This document shows, one piece after another, positions 8,396 to 20,675 of a stretch of DNA of 64,000 nucleotides (positions are counted from its first letter, which is position 1; each line of letters begins with the position of its first letter). The stretch spans positions 533,253 through 597,252 of the forward strand of contig NZ_BMRC01000004.1 in NCBI RefSeq assembly GCF_014648435.1, in the 5' to 3' direction. The stretch comes from Nonomuraea spiralis (GTDB lineage Bacteria; Actinomycetota; Actinomycetes; Streptosporangiales; Streptosporangiaceae). A program made the position numbers and the translations under genes. The notes beneath the pieces are model-generated. The model had not been told where the DNA came from, ran no database searches, and saw nothing but the letters and a program-made list of their open reading frames with translations.

Positions 8396-8878
8396 TCAGG
8401 CGGGCAGGCAGGCGGGCGGGCGGCCCGAGGGGGGCCAGACGTACTCCAGGTCGTCCGGCTCGTCGCCGAACAGCGGGCGGTAGTGGGCGGGGTCCTTGCG
8501 CAGGAGGGCGGAGCGGTGGCTGCGGTGGAAGTCCTCGTCGCCGAGCCAGGGCGGCAGCTCACCGGCCGCCGCCAGCTCGTGCTGGGTGCGGACGACGGGC
8601 GTGCCGCAGGTGTGGCCCAGCTCGGCGGACATCGTGGCCGCGCAGGTGTCGGCCCGGCCGGTCGAGCACCAGTGGGCGCACACGTCGAGGCCGTAGCGGA
8701 CGAGGGCCTCCTCGTAGCCGGCCCACATCTTGACCACGGGGTGGTGGCGCCAGCCGTAGCCGGGGACGGTCAGGGCACGCAGGATCTGCAGGGCCTCGAC
8801 CCGCTGCTTGCCCAGCCGCAGGGGGTCGAGCACTCCGGCACTGGCCTCGAAATCCGGATATGGAAGAAAAGTTTGCAT
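8396..8878 (-). CDS. MSMEG_6728 family protein
   Basis: A 160-residue cytoplasmic protein starting MQTFLPYPDFEASAGVLD, with LGKQRVEALQILRAL, WRHHPVVKMWAGYEEAL and a C-terminal FHRSHRSALLRKDP. From memory these match the MSMEG_6728 family, which resembles pyrimidine-dimer DNA glycosylases of the T4 EndoV type. A DNA repair role is therefore possible but unproven. A GGGGGGAT run precedes the chosen ATG; upstream in-frame codons do not look coding. Its 5' end faces the divergent dehydrogenase gene at 8965. Confidence 0.75.
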   Translation of the reverse strand: MQTFLPYPDFEASAGVLDPLRLGKQRVEALQILRALTVPGYGWRHHPVVKMWAGYEEALVRYGLDVCAHWCSTGRADTCAATMSAELGHTCGTPVVRTQHELAAAGELPPWLGDEDFHRSHRSALLRKDPAHYRPLFGDEPDDLEYVWPPSGRPPACLPA

Positions 8879-8964
8879 CCATCCCCCCGCTGACCTGCTC
8901 TTTCTCGCCCGCCATCCCGCGCGATCGTATAGACCGCACGCCCGGCGGCGCGCACAATCGGCCC

Positions 8965-11244
8965 ATGGGCTATGTCGGCGCACGGACGCCTCGCAGGGAA
9001 GACGCCAGACTGCTGACCGGAAAGGGGAGGTACGTCGGCAACGTACGTCTGCCGGGCATGGCGTACGCGGTGGTGGTGCGCAGCCCCGTCGCCCACGGCC
9101 GGCTCCTGGGCTGCGACGCCAAGGCGGCCTGGACGGTCGAGGGCGTGCTCGACGTCATCACCCCCGCCGACGCGGCCGACCTCGTGCTGCCCTGCGTCAG
9201 CCTCGCGCCCGGCCAGCGACTCCTGTCCTACCGGGTGCTCGACGACACGATCAGGTACGCCGGTCAGCCGATCGCCGTCGTCGTGGCCGAGACCCCCGCC
9301 GCCGCGCAGGACGCAGCCGGCCTGCTGGACCTGGAGCTCGACCAGTTCCCCGCGACGGTCGGCGCGGAACGCGCCCTTGAGGCGGACGCCCCGCTGCTGT
9401 ACCCCGACTGGGGCACGAACCTGGTCACCGACTTCCCGCTCGGCGACGCCGACTGCGCGGACTTCGTCGAGGCCGCCGAGCACGTCGTCGAGATGACGTT
9501 CAGGATGGGCCGGATCTCGCCGCATCCCATCGAGCCGCGCGGCGTCGTGGCCGCCTACGCCGACGACGAGCTGACCGTGCACATCTCCTCGCAGGCCCCG
9601 CACCACGTGCGCGAGCACCTGGCGGACGCGTTCGGGCTCACCCACGACCAGGTACGCGTGATCAGCCGCGACACCGGCGGCGGGTTCGGCGGCAAGGAGC
9701 ACGTCTATCCCGACGAGGCGCTGGTCTGCCTGGCCGCGATGCGCTTGGGCCGCCCGGTGAGCTGGACCGAGTCGCCCGGCGACCGGCTGTCGGCGACGCT
9801 GCCCGCGCGGGCCGCCGTCCACCGGGCCAGGCTGGCGCTCGACGGCGACGGCCGGTTCGTCGCGCTGTACGCCGACATCCTCGGCGACCTCGGCGCCCAC
9901 CCGTCGAACGTGGGCATCTCGCCCTTCGCGGTCTCGGGCACCCTGTTGCCGGGGCCGTACCGGTTCGAGCGGGTCGGCGTACGGGTGCGTGGCGTGGTCA
10001 CCAACACCACCCCGACCGGCTCCTACCGCGGCTTCGGCCAGCCGGAGTGCACCTGGACCAGGGAGCGCCTGATCGACGAGGCGGCCCGGCGGCTCGGTCT
10101 CGACCCGGTCGAGCTGCGGCTGCGCAACATGCTGGAGCCGGACGAGCTGCCGTACCCGAACCGGGTGTACCAGCCCTACGACTCCGGCGACTACCCGCGG
10201 GCCCTGCGCACCCTGCGCGACCTGGTCACGCCCGTGACCGGCGTGGACGACGGGCGCCGGCGCGGCATCGGCTACTCCTGCCACGTCGAGACCACCGGCC
10301 TGGGCCCGTCCATGGACCTGAAGGCGACCGGTATCCAGGCGGGCGGGTACGAGACGGCGGTGTTGCGGATGGAGCAGGACGCTTCGGTCGTGGTGTCGTC
10401 CGGGGTGGTCGCGATCGGGCAGGGCATCGAGACCGCGCTGGCCCAGATCGCGGCCGACCGGGTGGGGGTGCCGATCGAGCGGGTGCGGGTGGTGCTGGGG
10501 GACACGGCGGCGACGCCGTACTCGTCGATCGGGTCGATCGCCAGCCGTTCGCTCGCGGTCGGCGGCGGGGCGCTCGTCCGGGCCGCCGCCCGGCTGCGGG
10601 ACAAGCTGCTGGCCATCGCCGCCCACCGGCTGGAGGCGGCGCCCGGCGACCTGGAGATCGCCGAGGAGTCCGTACGGGTGAAGGGCGACCCGCGGGCGTC
10701 GGTGCCGCTGCGCGAGCTGGCCACCTCCGCCTGGCGGGCCTGGGACCTGCCGGAAGGCGTCACGCCCGGCCTGGAGGAGCGGGTCAGCTACGACCCCTCC
10801 GCCTACACCTTCGCCTACGGCGCGCACGCCGCCGCCGTCGCGGTCGATCCCGAGACCGGCGCGGTCGAGGTCGAGCGTTACTGGGTGGTCAACGACGCCG
10901 GGACGCTGGTCAACCCGTCCCTGGTCGAGGACCAGATCCGCGGCGGGGTCGCGCAGAGCATCGGCATGGCGCTGACCGAGGAGATCGTCCACACCGACGA
11001 GGGGCAGCCGCTCGCCGAATACTTCCTGCCGACCACGCGCGAGGTGCCCGACATCGAGATCGTGTTGCTGGAGACGCCCTCGCCGGTCACCCCCGGCGGC
11101 ATGAAGGGCGTGGGCGAGGCCGGTACGATCGGCCCGCCCGCCGCCATCGGAAACGCGGTCGCCGCGGCCGTGCCGGAGCTGGCCGGACGCCTCACCGACG
11201 TGCCGCTGACCCCCGAGGTCGTGTGGAGGTGTCGATACCCCTGA
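8965..11244 (+). CDS. Xanthine dehydrogenase-family molybdopterin-binding large subunit (orphan)
   Basis: A 759-residue molybdo-hydroxylase large subunit. The a/b-hammerhead domain comes first (residues 1-~110), then the Moco-binding core with DTGGGFGGKEHVYPDEAL, GSYRGFGQPE and the catalytic-base motif GVGEAGTIGPP near the C-terminus. The loop is SYRGFGQPE rather than the AYRCSFR loop of true CO dehydrogenase, so the substrate is more likely an aldehyde, purine or N-heterocycle. The FAD and 2Fe-2S subunits that normally sit beside it are absent here. The ATG at 8965 gives the family's usual N-terminus (MGYVGARTPRREDARLL). Confidence 0.9.
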   Translation: MGYVGARTPRREDARLLTGKGRYVGNVRLPGMAYAVVVRSPVAHGRLLGCDAKAAWTVEGVLDVITPADAADLVLPCVSLAPGQRLLSYRVLDDTIRYAGQPIAVVVAETPAAAQDAAGLLDLELDQFPATVGAERALEADAPLLYPDWGTNLVTDFPLGDADCADFVEAAEHVVEMTFRMGRISPHPIEPRGVVAAYADDELTVHISSQAPHHVREHLADAFGLTHDQVRVISRDTGGGFGGKEHVYPDEALVCLAAMRLGRPVSWTESPGDRLSATLPARAAVHRARLALDGDGRFVALYADILGDLGAHPSNVGISPFAVSGTLLPGPYRFERVGVRVRGVVTNTTPTGSYRGFGQPECTWTRERLIDEAARRLGLDPVELRLRNMLEPDELPYPNRVYQPYDSGDYPRALRTLRDLVTPVTGVDDGRRRGIGYSCHVETTGLGPSMDLKATGIQAGGYETAVLRMEQDASVVVSSGVVAIGQGIETALAQIAADRVGVPIERVRVVLGDTAATPYSSIGSIASRSLAVGGGALVRAAARLRDKLLAIAAHRLEAAPGDLEIAEESVRVKGDPRASVPLRELATSAWRAWDLPEGVTPGLEERVSYDPSAYTFAYGAHAAAVAVDPETGAVEVERYWVVNDAGTLVNPSLVEDQIRGGVAQSIGMALTEEIVHTDEGQPLAEYFLPTTREVPDIEIVLLETPSPVTPGGMKGVGEAGTIGPPAAIGNAVAAAVPELAGRLTDVPLTPEVVWRCRYP

Positions 11245-11287
11245 CCAGGGCACGAGGAGCCTGAAGGTTCGGATCGGGGGACGAATC

Positions 11288-11989
11288 ATGGAATATCGCG
11301 CACTCCTGGCCTCCATCGGCCGCATGACGGGCCTGGGGGCCGGCCCGGCCAGAGCGGCGGCCGAGGCCACACTGACCACGCTCGCCCGTACGCTCGACGA
11401 AGAGGACCGGCGTGAGCTCATCGAGGCCCTGCCGCCCGAGCTGACCGACGACTTCCCCATGGACCATCCGCGCAACGACGGCACCGAGGAGGGGTTCGTC
11501 CGCCAGGCCGCGCTGCTCGGCCGCCGCCCGCCGGAACAGGCCAGGCTGAGGGCCCAGGCCGTGCTGGCCGCCGTCGCCGAGCAGGACCCCGAACTGATCG
11601 CCCGGCTGCACATCCCGGAGCAGGTGCGCCCCTTGTTCGAGCCGCCGGGCAGCGGCGGCGGCATCACCGGCCCCAAGGGCCACACCGCGCCGCTCACCGA
11701 CGACGAGATCGCCTCGGCGCTGGCCACCCTCCCGCTGTGGACCGGCGACCGCTCGGCCCTGCGCCGCGAGATCGCCCTGCCGCGCGAGAACCTGCGTGCC
11801 GTACGCCGCGCGCTCGACCGGCTCAAGGCCACCTTCGGCCGGCAGCCCCACCTCCAGGACACCGCCGACGGCCTGGCCATCGTGGTCAGGACGGTCTCCG
11901 TGAACGCGGTGACGGCCCTCGACGTGGAGCTGGCCCGGCGGGTGGACGACCTCATCGAGGAGGTGGGCGCCGGCATCGGCCGCCCCTAG
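11288..11989 (+). CDS. DUF2267 protein with C-terminal pterin-dehydratase-like domain
   Basis: A 233-residue protein in two parts. Residues 1-~125 are helical and DUF2267-like (LARTLDEEDRRELIEALPPE, RRPPEQARLRAQAVLAAVAEQ). Residues ~135-230 resemble pterin-4a-carbinolamine dehydratase (LATLPLWTGDRSALRREI, then VRTVSVNAVTALDVELARRVDDL). The His-His-Pro catalytic motif of active dehydratases is not visible; GRQPHLQDT stands in its place, so the domain may bind rather than catalyse. GGGGGA precedes the ATG. It follows the dehydrogenase gene by 43 bp on the same strand and may be co-transcribed. Confidence 0.78.
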   Translation: MEYRALLASIGRMTGLGAGPARAAAEATLTTLARTLDEEDRRELIEALPPELTDDFPMDHPRNDGTEEGFVRQAALLGRRPPEQARLRAQAVLAAVAEQDPELIARLHIPEQVRPLFEPPGSGGGITGPKGHTAPLTDDEIASALATLPLWTGDRSALRREIALPRENLRAVRRALDRLKATFGRQPHLQDTADGLAIVVRTVSVNAVTALDVELARRVDDLIEEVGAGIGRP

Positions 11990-12178
11990 TCGTTCGCCTG
12001 CTGACCTGGGCAGACAGGTCGGACGGGAAAGAAAGCCGGGATTTCTCGGGAAACCTTCGACCCGGACGGCCCTTTCGTGCGTACACGTTTCGACAGCCGC
12101 ATGTCCGTCAACTCGGAGGCAGGTCTCGTGTTGATTGAAACGAGCGTTCGATGCCGCCCTTCCCACGAAGGAGAGGCC

Positions 12179-12646
12179 ATGTCCAGGCTGCGGTCGGCCC
12201 GGCGGAGCCGGATGCAGTACGTATGGCCGCTGCGCGCGGAGGCCAGGACCGTCGGCCACGCGCGGTCGATCATCCGGGAGGAGCTGTCCGGGCTCGACCT
12301 CCACGACGACGTCGTGGACGACGCCGTGCTCATGGTGAGCGAACTGGTCACCAACGCGTTCATGTACGGCGAGGGCCCCTATGAGCTGCTCCTCCACGTG
12401 GACGCCAAGGAGGTCATGTGCGTCGTCGTGGACGCCGGGCCGCCCCTGCCCGCTCCCTCGCCCCCCGACCCGATCGCCGAGCACGGACGGGGCCTGCGCA
12501 TCGTGGCCAGGCTCTCCGACGGCTTCTACGGCTGCCATCCCCAGCGCTATCTCACCCACCCCGACCTGGTCGGCAAGGCCACCTGGTTCGCGCTGCCGCG
12601 CCGCGGCCGGCCCGGCAACGTCGTCCCGATCAGGGCGGGCACGTGA
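12179..12646 (+). CDS. ATP-binding anti-sigma-factor-type protein (HATPase_c, RsbW-like)
   Basis: A ~156-residue GHKL ATPase domain protein. The N-box is SELVTNAFMYG and the G-box is AEHGRGLRIVARLSDG, the layout of the many small RsbW/SpoIIAB-like kinases in filamentous actinomycetes. They phosphorylate anti-anti-sigma factors or bind sigma factors. AAGGAG lies 6 bp before the ATG at 12179; earlier in-frame starts lack this. No sigma factor or STAS partner is adjacent, so the target is unknown. The next gene, a SARP regulator, starts 76 bp on. Confidence 0.87.
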   Translation: MSRLRSARRSRMQYVWPLRAEARTVGHARSIIREELSGLDLHDDVVDDAVLMVSELVTNAFMYGEGPYELLLHVDAKEVMCVVVDAGPPLPAPSPPDPIAEHGRGLRIVARLSDGFYGCHPQRYLTHPDLVGKATWFALPRRGRPGNVVPIRAGT

Positions 12647-12721
12647 CGCGGGTTCCAGTCTCCTTCAAGTCGGCCCGACCATACTGGTGTTGATCAGGAC
12701 GAAGCCGATGAGTGGATCAAC

Positions 12722-15985
<3,264 letters not shown>

Positions 15986-16036
15986 CAAGGGCCGCCTGAT
16001 CGACTTGTGCGCCGGCCGACAGGAGGGAGATCGGGG

Positions 16037-17752
16037 ATGACGGGCGCACAGGCACTGGTGAGGGCTCTGGAGCAGGTAGGCGTGGACACCGTGTTCGGCA
16101 TTCCGGGCGGCGCCGTCCTGCCCGCCTACGACCCGCTGTACCGCTCGACCTCGATCAGGCACGTGCTCGTACGGCACGAGCAGGGCGCCGGGCACGCGGC
16201 CGAGGGGTACGCGCAGGCCACGGGCAAGGTCGGGGTCTGCATGGCGACCAGCGGCCCGGGGGCCACGAACCTGGTGACGCCCATCGCCGACGCCTACATG
16301 GACTCGGTGCCGATCGTCGCGATCACCGGCCAGGTGCCCAGCTCGCAGATCGGCACGGACGCCTTCCAGGAGGCCGACATCTCGGGTATCACCCTGTCGA
16401 TCACGAAGCACAACTTCCTGGTCACGGACGCCGCCGACATCCCCCGTACGATCATGGAGGCGTTCCACATCGCCTCGACGGGACGTCCGGGGCCGGTGCT
16501 GGTGGACATCACCAAGGACGCGCTCCAGGCCGAGACCGACTTCGTCTGGCCGCCGGTCATGCGGCTGCCCGGCTACCGCCCGGCCACCCGGCCGAACGCG
16601 CGGCAGATCAGGGCCGCCGCCGAGCTGATCGCCGGTGCCCGGCGGCCGGTCCTGTACGTGGGCGGCGGCGTGCACAAGGCGGGCGCGTCGGCCGAGCTGC
16701 TGCGCTTCGCCGAGCTGACCGGCATCCCGGTCGTCACCACGCTCATGGCCAGGGGCACGTTCCCCGACAGCCACCGCCTGCACATGGGCATGCCCGGCAT
16801 GCACGGCTCGGTCCCGGCCGTCGGGGCGCTCCAGCGGGCCGACCTGATCGTCGCGCTCGGCACCCGCTTCGACGAGCGCGTCACCGGCGACCTGGCCACG
16901 TTCGCGCCGCACGCCAAGATCGTGCACGCCGACGTGGACCCGGCCGAGATCTCCAAGAACCGGCGCGCCGACGTGCCCATCGTGGGCGACTGCAAGGAGG
17001 TGCTGGCCGACCTGATCGCCGTCCTGGACGGCCATACGGTCGAGCGTCCGGCCTGGCTGCGCACGCTGGAGGGCTACCGGCGGACGTACCCGCTCGGGTA
17101 CGAGACGTTCGAGGACGCCCTCGCCCCCCAGTACGTCATGGAGCGGCTGAGCGCCCTGGTCGGGCCCGAGGCGATCTACACCTCCGGCGTGGGCCAGCAC
17201 CAGATGTGGGCCGCCCAGTTCATCGGCTACGAGCGGCCGGGCACGTTCATCAACTCCGGGGGCGCGGGCACGATGGGCTTCGCCGTGCCGGCCGCCATGG
17301 GGGCCAAGATCGGCTGCCCGGACCGTACGGTGTGGGCGATCGACGGCGACGGCTGCTTCCAGATGACCAACCAGGAGCTGGCCGTGTGCGCGCTGGAGGG
17401 CGTGCCGATCAAGGTGGCCGTCGTCAACAACGGCAGCCTCGGCATGGTCCGCCAGTGGCAGACCCTCCTGTACGACGGCCGCTACTCCAACACCGACCTG
17501 CGTCCCGCCCGCCGCATCCCGGACTTCGTCGCCCTCGCCGAGGCGTACGGCTGCCACGGCCTGCGCTGCGAGCGCCCCGAGGACGTGGACACGGTGATCG
17601 AGAAGGCCATGGCGATCGACGACGCGCCCGTGGTGGTGGACTTCGTGGTGCACCGGGACGCGATGGTCTGGCCCATGGTCCCCGCAGGGACGAGCAACGA
17701 CGACATCAGGATCGCCAGAGACCTGGCTCCGAACTGGGGTGATGACGAATAA
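16037..17752 (+). CDS. ilvB: Acetolactate synthase large subunit (orphan)
   Basis: A 571-residue thiamine-diphosphate enzyme that condenses two pyruvates to acetolactate or pyruvate with 2-oxobutyrate to acetohydroxybutyrate, the first step of branched-chain amino-acid synthesis. The catalytic glutamate is Glu48 in [12 protein letters not shown]. The ThDP/Mg motif GDG starts at 437 and closes with [27 protein letters not shown] and the central FAD-binding domain are typical of the biosynthetic AHAS type. GGGAG sits 8 bp before the ATG. No ilvN regulatory subunit or ilvC lies nearby, and SARP genes flank it on both sides, so a specialised or auxiliary role is likely. The symbol denotes family only. 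Confidence 0.9.
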   Translation: MTGAQALVRALEQVGVDTVFGIPGGAVLPAYDPLYRSTSIRHVLVRHEQGAGHAAEGYAQATGKVGVCMATSGPGATNLVTPIADAYMDSVPIVAITGQVPSSQIGTDAFQEADISGITLSITKHNFLVTDAADIPRTIMEAFHIASTGRPGPVLVDITKDALQAETDFVWPPVMRLPGYRPATRPNARQIRAAAELIAGARRPVLYVGGGVHKAGASAELLRFAELTGIPVVTTLMARGTFPDSHRLHMGMPGMHGSVPAVGALQRADLIVALGTRFDERVTGDLATFAPHAKIVHADVDPAEISKNRRADVPIVGDCKEVLADLIAVLDGHTVERPAWLRTLEGYRRTYPLGYETFEDALAPQYVMERLSALVGPEAIYTSGVGQHQMWAAQFIGYERPGTFINSGGAGTMGFAVPAAMGAKIGCPDRTVWAIDGDGCFQMTNQELAVCALEGVPIKVAVVNNGSLGMVRQWQTLLYDGRYSNTDLRPARRIPDFVALAEAYGCHGLRCERPEDVDTVIEKAMAIDDAPVVVDFVVHRDAMVWPMVPAGTSNDDIRIARDLAPNWGDDE

Positions 17753-17807
17753 GTCAAGCCATGCCAAAAGCAGCGATCCATACAAAACCTCATTTAAGCT
17801 TCCTTGA

Positions 17808-17823
17808 CCCGGGGCGCCCCGGG
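17808..17823. terminator. Perfect 16-bp GC palindrome
   Basis: CCCGGGGCGCCCCGGG lies in the 91-bp gap between the acetolactate-synthase stop and the next SARP start, just after an AT-rich stretch (cattTAAGCTTCC). It may terminate the first transcript, although its closeness to the SARP start leaves an operator role open. Confidence 0.4.
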
Positions 17824-17843
17824 CGGCTGAACCGAGGTGGATA

Positions 17844-20630
17844 GTGGCGCTGCGCGTCAAGGTGCTGGGGCCGATCGTGGCCGAGCTCGACGGGGTGGAG
17901 GTCGCGCTCGGCGGCCCGAGGCAGCGAGCCGTGCTCGCCGTGCTGGTCGCGGCGCGCGGCCAGGTGGTCTCGGCCGAACGCGTGCTGGACGCCGCCTGGG
18001 ACGAAGACGAACCCGCCTCGATGCCCACCCTGCACTCCTACATCGCAAGGCTCCGCAAGGCGCTCGAACCCGGCCGTACCAACCGGTCGCCGGAGAGCGT
18101 GCTGGCCCGCGTCGGCAACGGGTACACGCTGCGCGTCGAGCCCGACGCCGTGGACGCCGAGCGCTTCGCCCGCAAGGTCGGCGAGGGTCAGCTCCTGCTG
18201 GAGGCGGGCGACGCGGGCGCGGCGCTGGCCGTGCTGGCCGAGGCCGTGGAATTGTGGGGCGGGCAGCCGTACAGCGAGTTCGCGGGCGCGGCGTTCGCCG
18301 TGCCGGAGATCGTCCGGTTGCAGGGGTTGTACCTGTCGGCGCGGGAGAGCCTGTTCGCCGCGCAGCTCGCGCTCGGGCGGCACGCGGCCGTGGTGCCCGA
18401 GCTGGAGAAGCTGACCGCCGAGCAGCCCATGAGCGAGCGCGGCTGGGAGCTGCTGGTGCTGGCTCTGTACCGGTCCGGACGCCAGGGAGACGCGCTGGCC
18501 GCGCTGCGCTCGGCGCGCCGCGTACTGGCCGAGGAGCTGGGCATCGATCCCGGGCCGGGGCTGCGGGACCTGGAGGCCGCGGTGCTCGCCCAGGACGAGG
18601 CGCTGCGGCCGGGGAGCGCCGGGCCGCTGCCCGAACGCGGCGGCAACCTGCCCTTCCCGGTGACCGCGCTGGTCGGCAGGGCGGCCGAGGTCGATCAGGT
18701 GGCCGCGCTGCTCGCCGAGCACCGCCTGGTCACGCTCGCCGGGCCCGGCGGCATCGGCAAGACCCGGCTGGCGCTGGAGACCGCGCGGGCCAGGGACGAC
18801 GCCGACGGGCCGTGGCTGGTCGAGCTGGCCGGGCTGGACGACCCCTCACTGGTGGCCAGGGCCATCGCCCAGGTGCTCGGCCTCACCGGGCCGGCCTCCG
18901 CGCAGCGCCTGGCGTACGCGCTGCGCGGCAGGAGCCCGCTGCTCGTGATCGACAACTGCGAGCACCTCGTGGCGGCCGTCCGCGACACGGTCGCCGAGCT
19001 GCTGGCCGGGGCGGGCGGCGTACGCGTGCTCGCCACCAGCCGCGAGACGCTCGGCGTCCCCGGCGAGGCCCTGTACGACGTGCCGCCGCTGTCCGCGGCC
19101 GACGCCCGCGACCTGTTCATGAGCCGGGCCAGGGCCGCCGCGCCCGGCTGGGAGCCGACGCCGTCGGAGCTGCGCAGCGCCGAACGCCTCTGCCTGGGGC
19201 TCGACGGGTTGCCGCTGGCGGTCGAGCTGGCCGCCGGGCAGTGCCGCATGTTGTCGGTCGAGCAGATCCTCACCTCGATGGACGACAGGTTCGCCGTGCT
19301 CACCGACGGCCCCGGCCCGCGGCGGCACCGTACGCTCGCCAGGACCGTCGAGTGGAGCTACGACCTGCTCGAACCCGCCGAGCGCGAGCTGTTCCACCGG
19401 CTCGGCGCGTTCGCCTCCGGGTTCGACCTGGACGCGGCGGCCGCGGTGTGCGGGCGGCCGGTCCTGGGCGGCCTGGGCGCGCTGGTGCGCAAGTCGCTGG
19501 TCGCGGTCGAGCCGGGCACCTCGCCGCGCCGCTACCGGCTGCTGGAGACCATCAAGGAGTTCGCCCGCACCCGGCAGGACCCGGCCGAGCTGGCCGAGGC
19601 CCAGGCCGCGCACCGCGTCTGGGTGCTGGCCCGCGCCGAGGCGGCCGAGGCCAGGATCCGCGGCGACGGGGCGACCGCCGCGATGGACCTGCTCCTCGCC
19701 GACCAGGCCGAGCACCGGGCCGCGTTCACCTCGGCGATGCTGGCCGGCGACGGCGAGTACGCGCTGCGGCTCACCGGCGTCCTGTCCTGGTTCTGGTACC
19801 GCAGAGGGCACGTCGCCGAGGGGCTGGCCAGCCTGTCGGCGGCCATGGAGCTCTACCCCGACGCCGAGCCCGGCGTGCGCTCGCAGGCGCTGATCGGCAT
19901 GGCCGGACTCCACTACCTGACCGGCGACTTCCCCGCCGCGCACCGGCGGGCCAAGGAGGCGGCCGAGATGGCCCGGCTGGCCGACGACCTGGTCGCCGAG
20001 GGGCAGGCCCTCACCTACCGGGCGCTGTTCGGCGGCCTGAGCGGGCAGCCGAACGCGCTGGTCGACGCCCGCGCCGCGCTCGACCTGGCCGAGGTGGCGG
20101 GCATGGGATGGTTGCACGCCGAGGCGCTGATGGTCCTCGGCATGTTGCTGGTGTTCGCGCGCGAGACCGCCGAGGCGGCCGAACGGCTGACCGAGTCGAT
20201 CACGGTGGCCGCCGGCACGGGACACCGCTTCGTCACCGCGTCCGCGACCTGGTTGCTGATGAAGATCGACCTGCTGACCGGCCGTACCGACCGGGCTCTG
20301 GCGTCCGGGCTGCCGATCCTGCGCATGCTCGACGCGGACCGGGACGTCACGTCCTGGATGGTGATGAGCCACACCCTGGCCGGGGTGCTCACCGCGGGCG
20401 GGCTGCCGCACGACGGCGCGCGCCTGCTCGGCGCGGTAGAGGAGGTCGGGGCCCGGGTCGGCTTCTCGCCGTTGGAGCTGGACCCCGCCGACGGCGCCGA
20501 GCGCGAGGAGCGGATACGCCGTTCGCTGCCCGCCGCCGAACTGGCCGAGTGCCTGCGCCAGGGCGCCCGCCTGTCGCCCGCCCAGGTGCACGACCTGCTC
20601 GACGCGCTGATCAGGACCCGCGTCCACTGA
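17844..20630 (+). CDS. AfsR-type SARP regulator with NB-ARC-like ATPase
   Basis: A 928-residue regulator. Residues 1-~95 form the winged helix (VKVLGPIVAELDG, HSYIARLRKALEPG), ~100-245 the BTAD, and ~270-560 an NB-ARC/AP-ATPase with Walker A GPGGIGKT at 300-307, Walker B LLVIDNCEHL and the GLPLAVELAAG motif. A helical TPR-like C-terminus follows. The NB-ARC type differs from the AAA of the 12722 gene, so the two are not a simple duplication. The start is GTG at 17844. Its target is unknown; the flanking acetolactate synthase and the esterase-like gene downstream are candidates. Confidence 0.9.
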   Translation: MALRVKVLGPIVAELDGVEVALGGPRQRAVLAVLVAARGQVVSAERVLDAAWDEDEPASMPTLHSYIARLRKALEPGRTNRSPESVLARVGNGYTLRVEPDAVDAERFARKVGEGQLLLEAGDAGAALAVLAEAVELWGGQPYSEFAGAAFAVPEIVRLQGLYLSARESLFAAQLALGRHAAVVPELEKLTAEQPMSERGWELLVLALYRSGRQGDALAALRSARRVLAEELGIDPGPGLRDLEAAVLAQDEALRPGSAGPLPERGGNLPFPVTALVGRAAEVDQVAALLAEHRLVTLAGPGGIGKTRLALETARARDDADGPWLVELAGLDDPSLVARAIAQVLGLTGPASAQRLAYALRGRSPLLVIDNCEHLVAAVRDTVAELLAGAGGVRVLATSRETLGVPGEALYDVPPLSAADARDLFMSRARAAAPGWEPTPSELRSAERLCLGLDGLPLAVELAAGQCRMLSVEQILTSMDDRFAVLTDGPGPRRHRTLARTVEWSYDLLEPAERELFHRLGAFASGFDLDAAAAVCGRPVLGGLGALVRKSLVAVEPGTSPRRYRLLETIKEFARTRQDPAELAEAQAAHRVWVLARAEAAEARIRGDGATAAMDLLLADQAEHRAAFTSAMLAGDGEYALRLTGVLSWFWYRRGHVAEGLASLSAAMELYPDAEPGVRSQALIGMAGLHYLTGDFPAAHRRAKEAAEMARLADDLVAEGQALTYRALFGGLSGQPNALVDARAALDLAEVAGMGWLHAEALMVLGMLLVFARETAEAAERLTESITVAAGTGHRFVTASATWLLMKIDLLTGRTDRALASGLPILRMLDADRDVTSWMVMSHTLAGVLTAGGLPHDGARLLGAVEEVGARVGFSPLELDPADGAEREERIRRSLPAAELAECLRQGARLSPAQVHDLLDALIRTRVH

Positions 20631-20675
20631 CCCGAAGCCCTTGCGCGGGCGCGGCGGGCGGGCTTTGGTACAGGT

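Noticed and set aside
8965..11244. Aerobic carbon monoxide dehydrogenase (coxL)
   Set aside because: The active-site cysteine loop AYRCSFR is absent and the coxM and coxS partners are missing.
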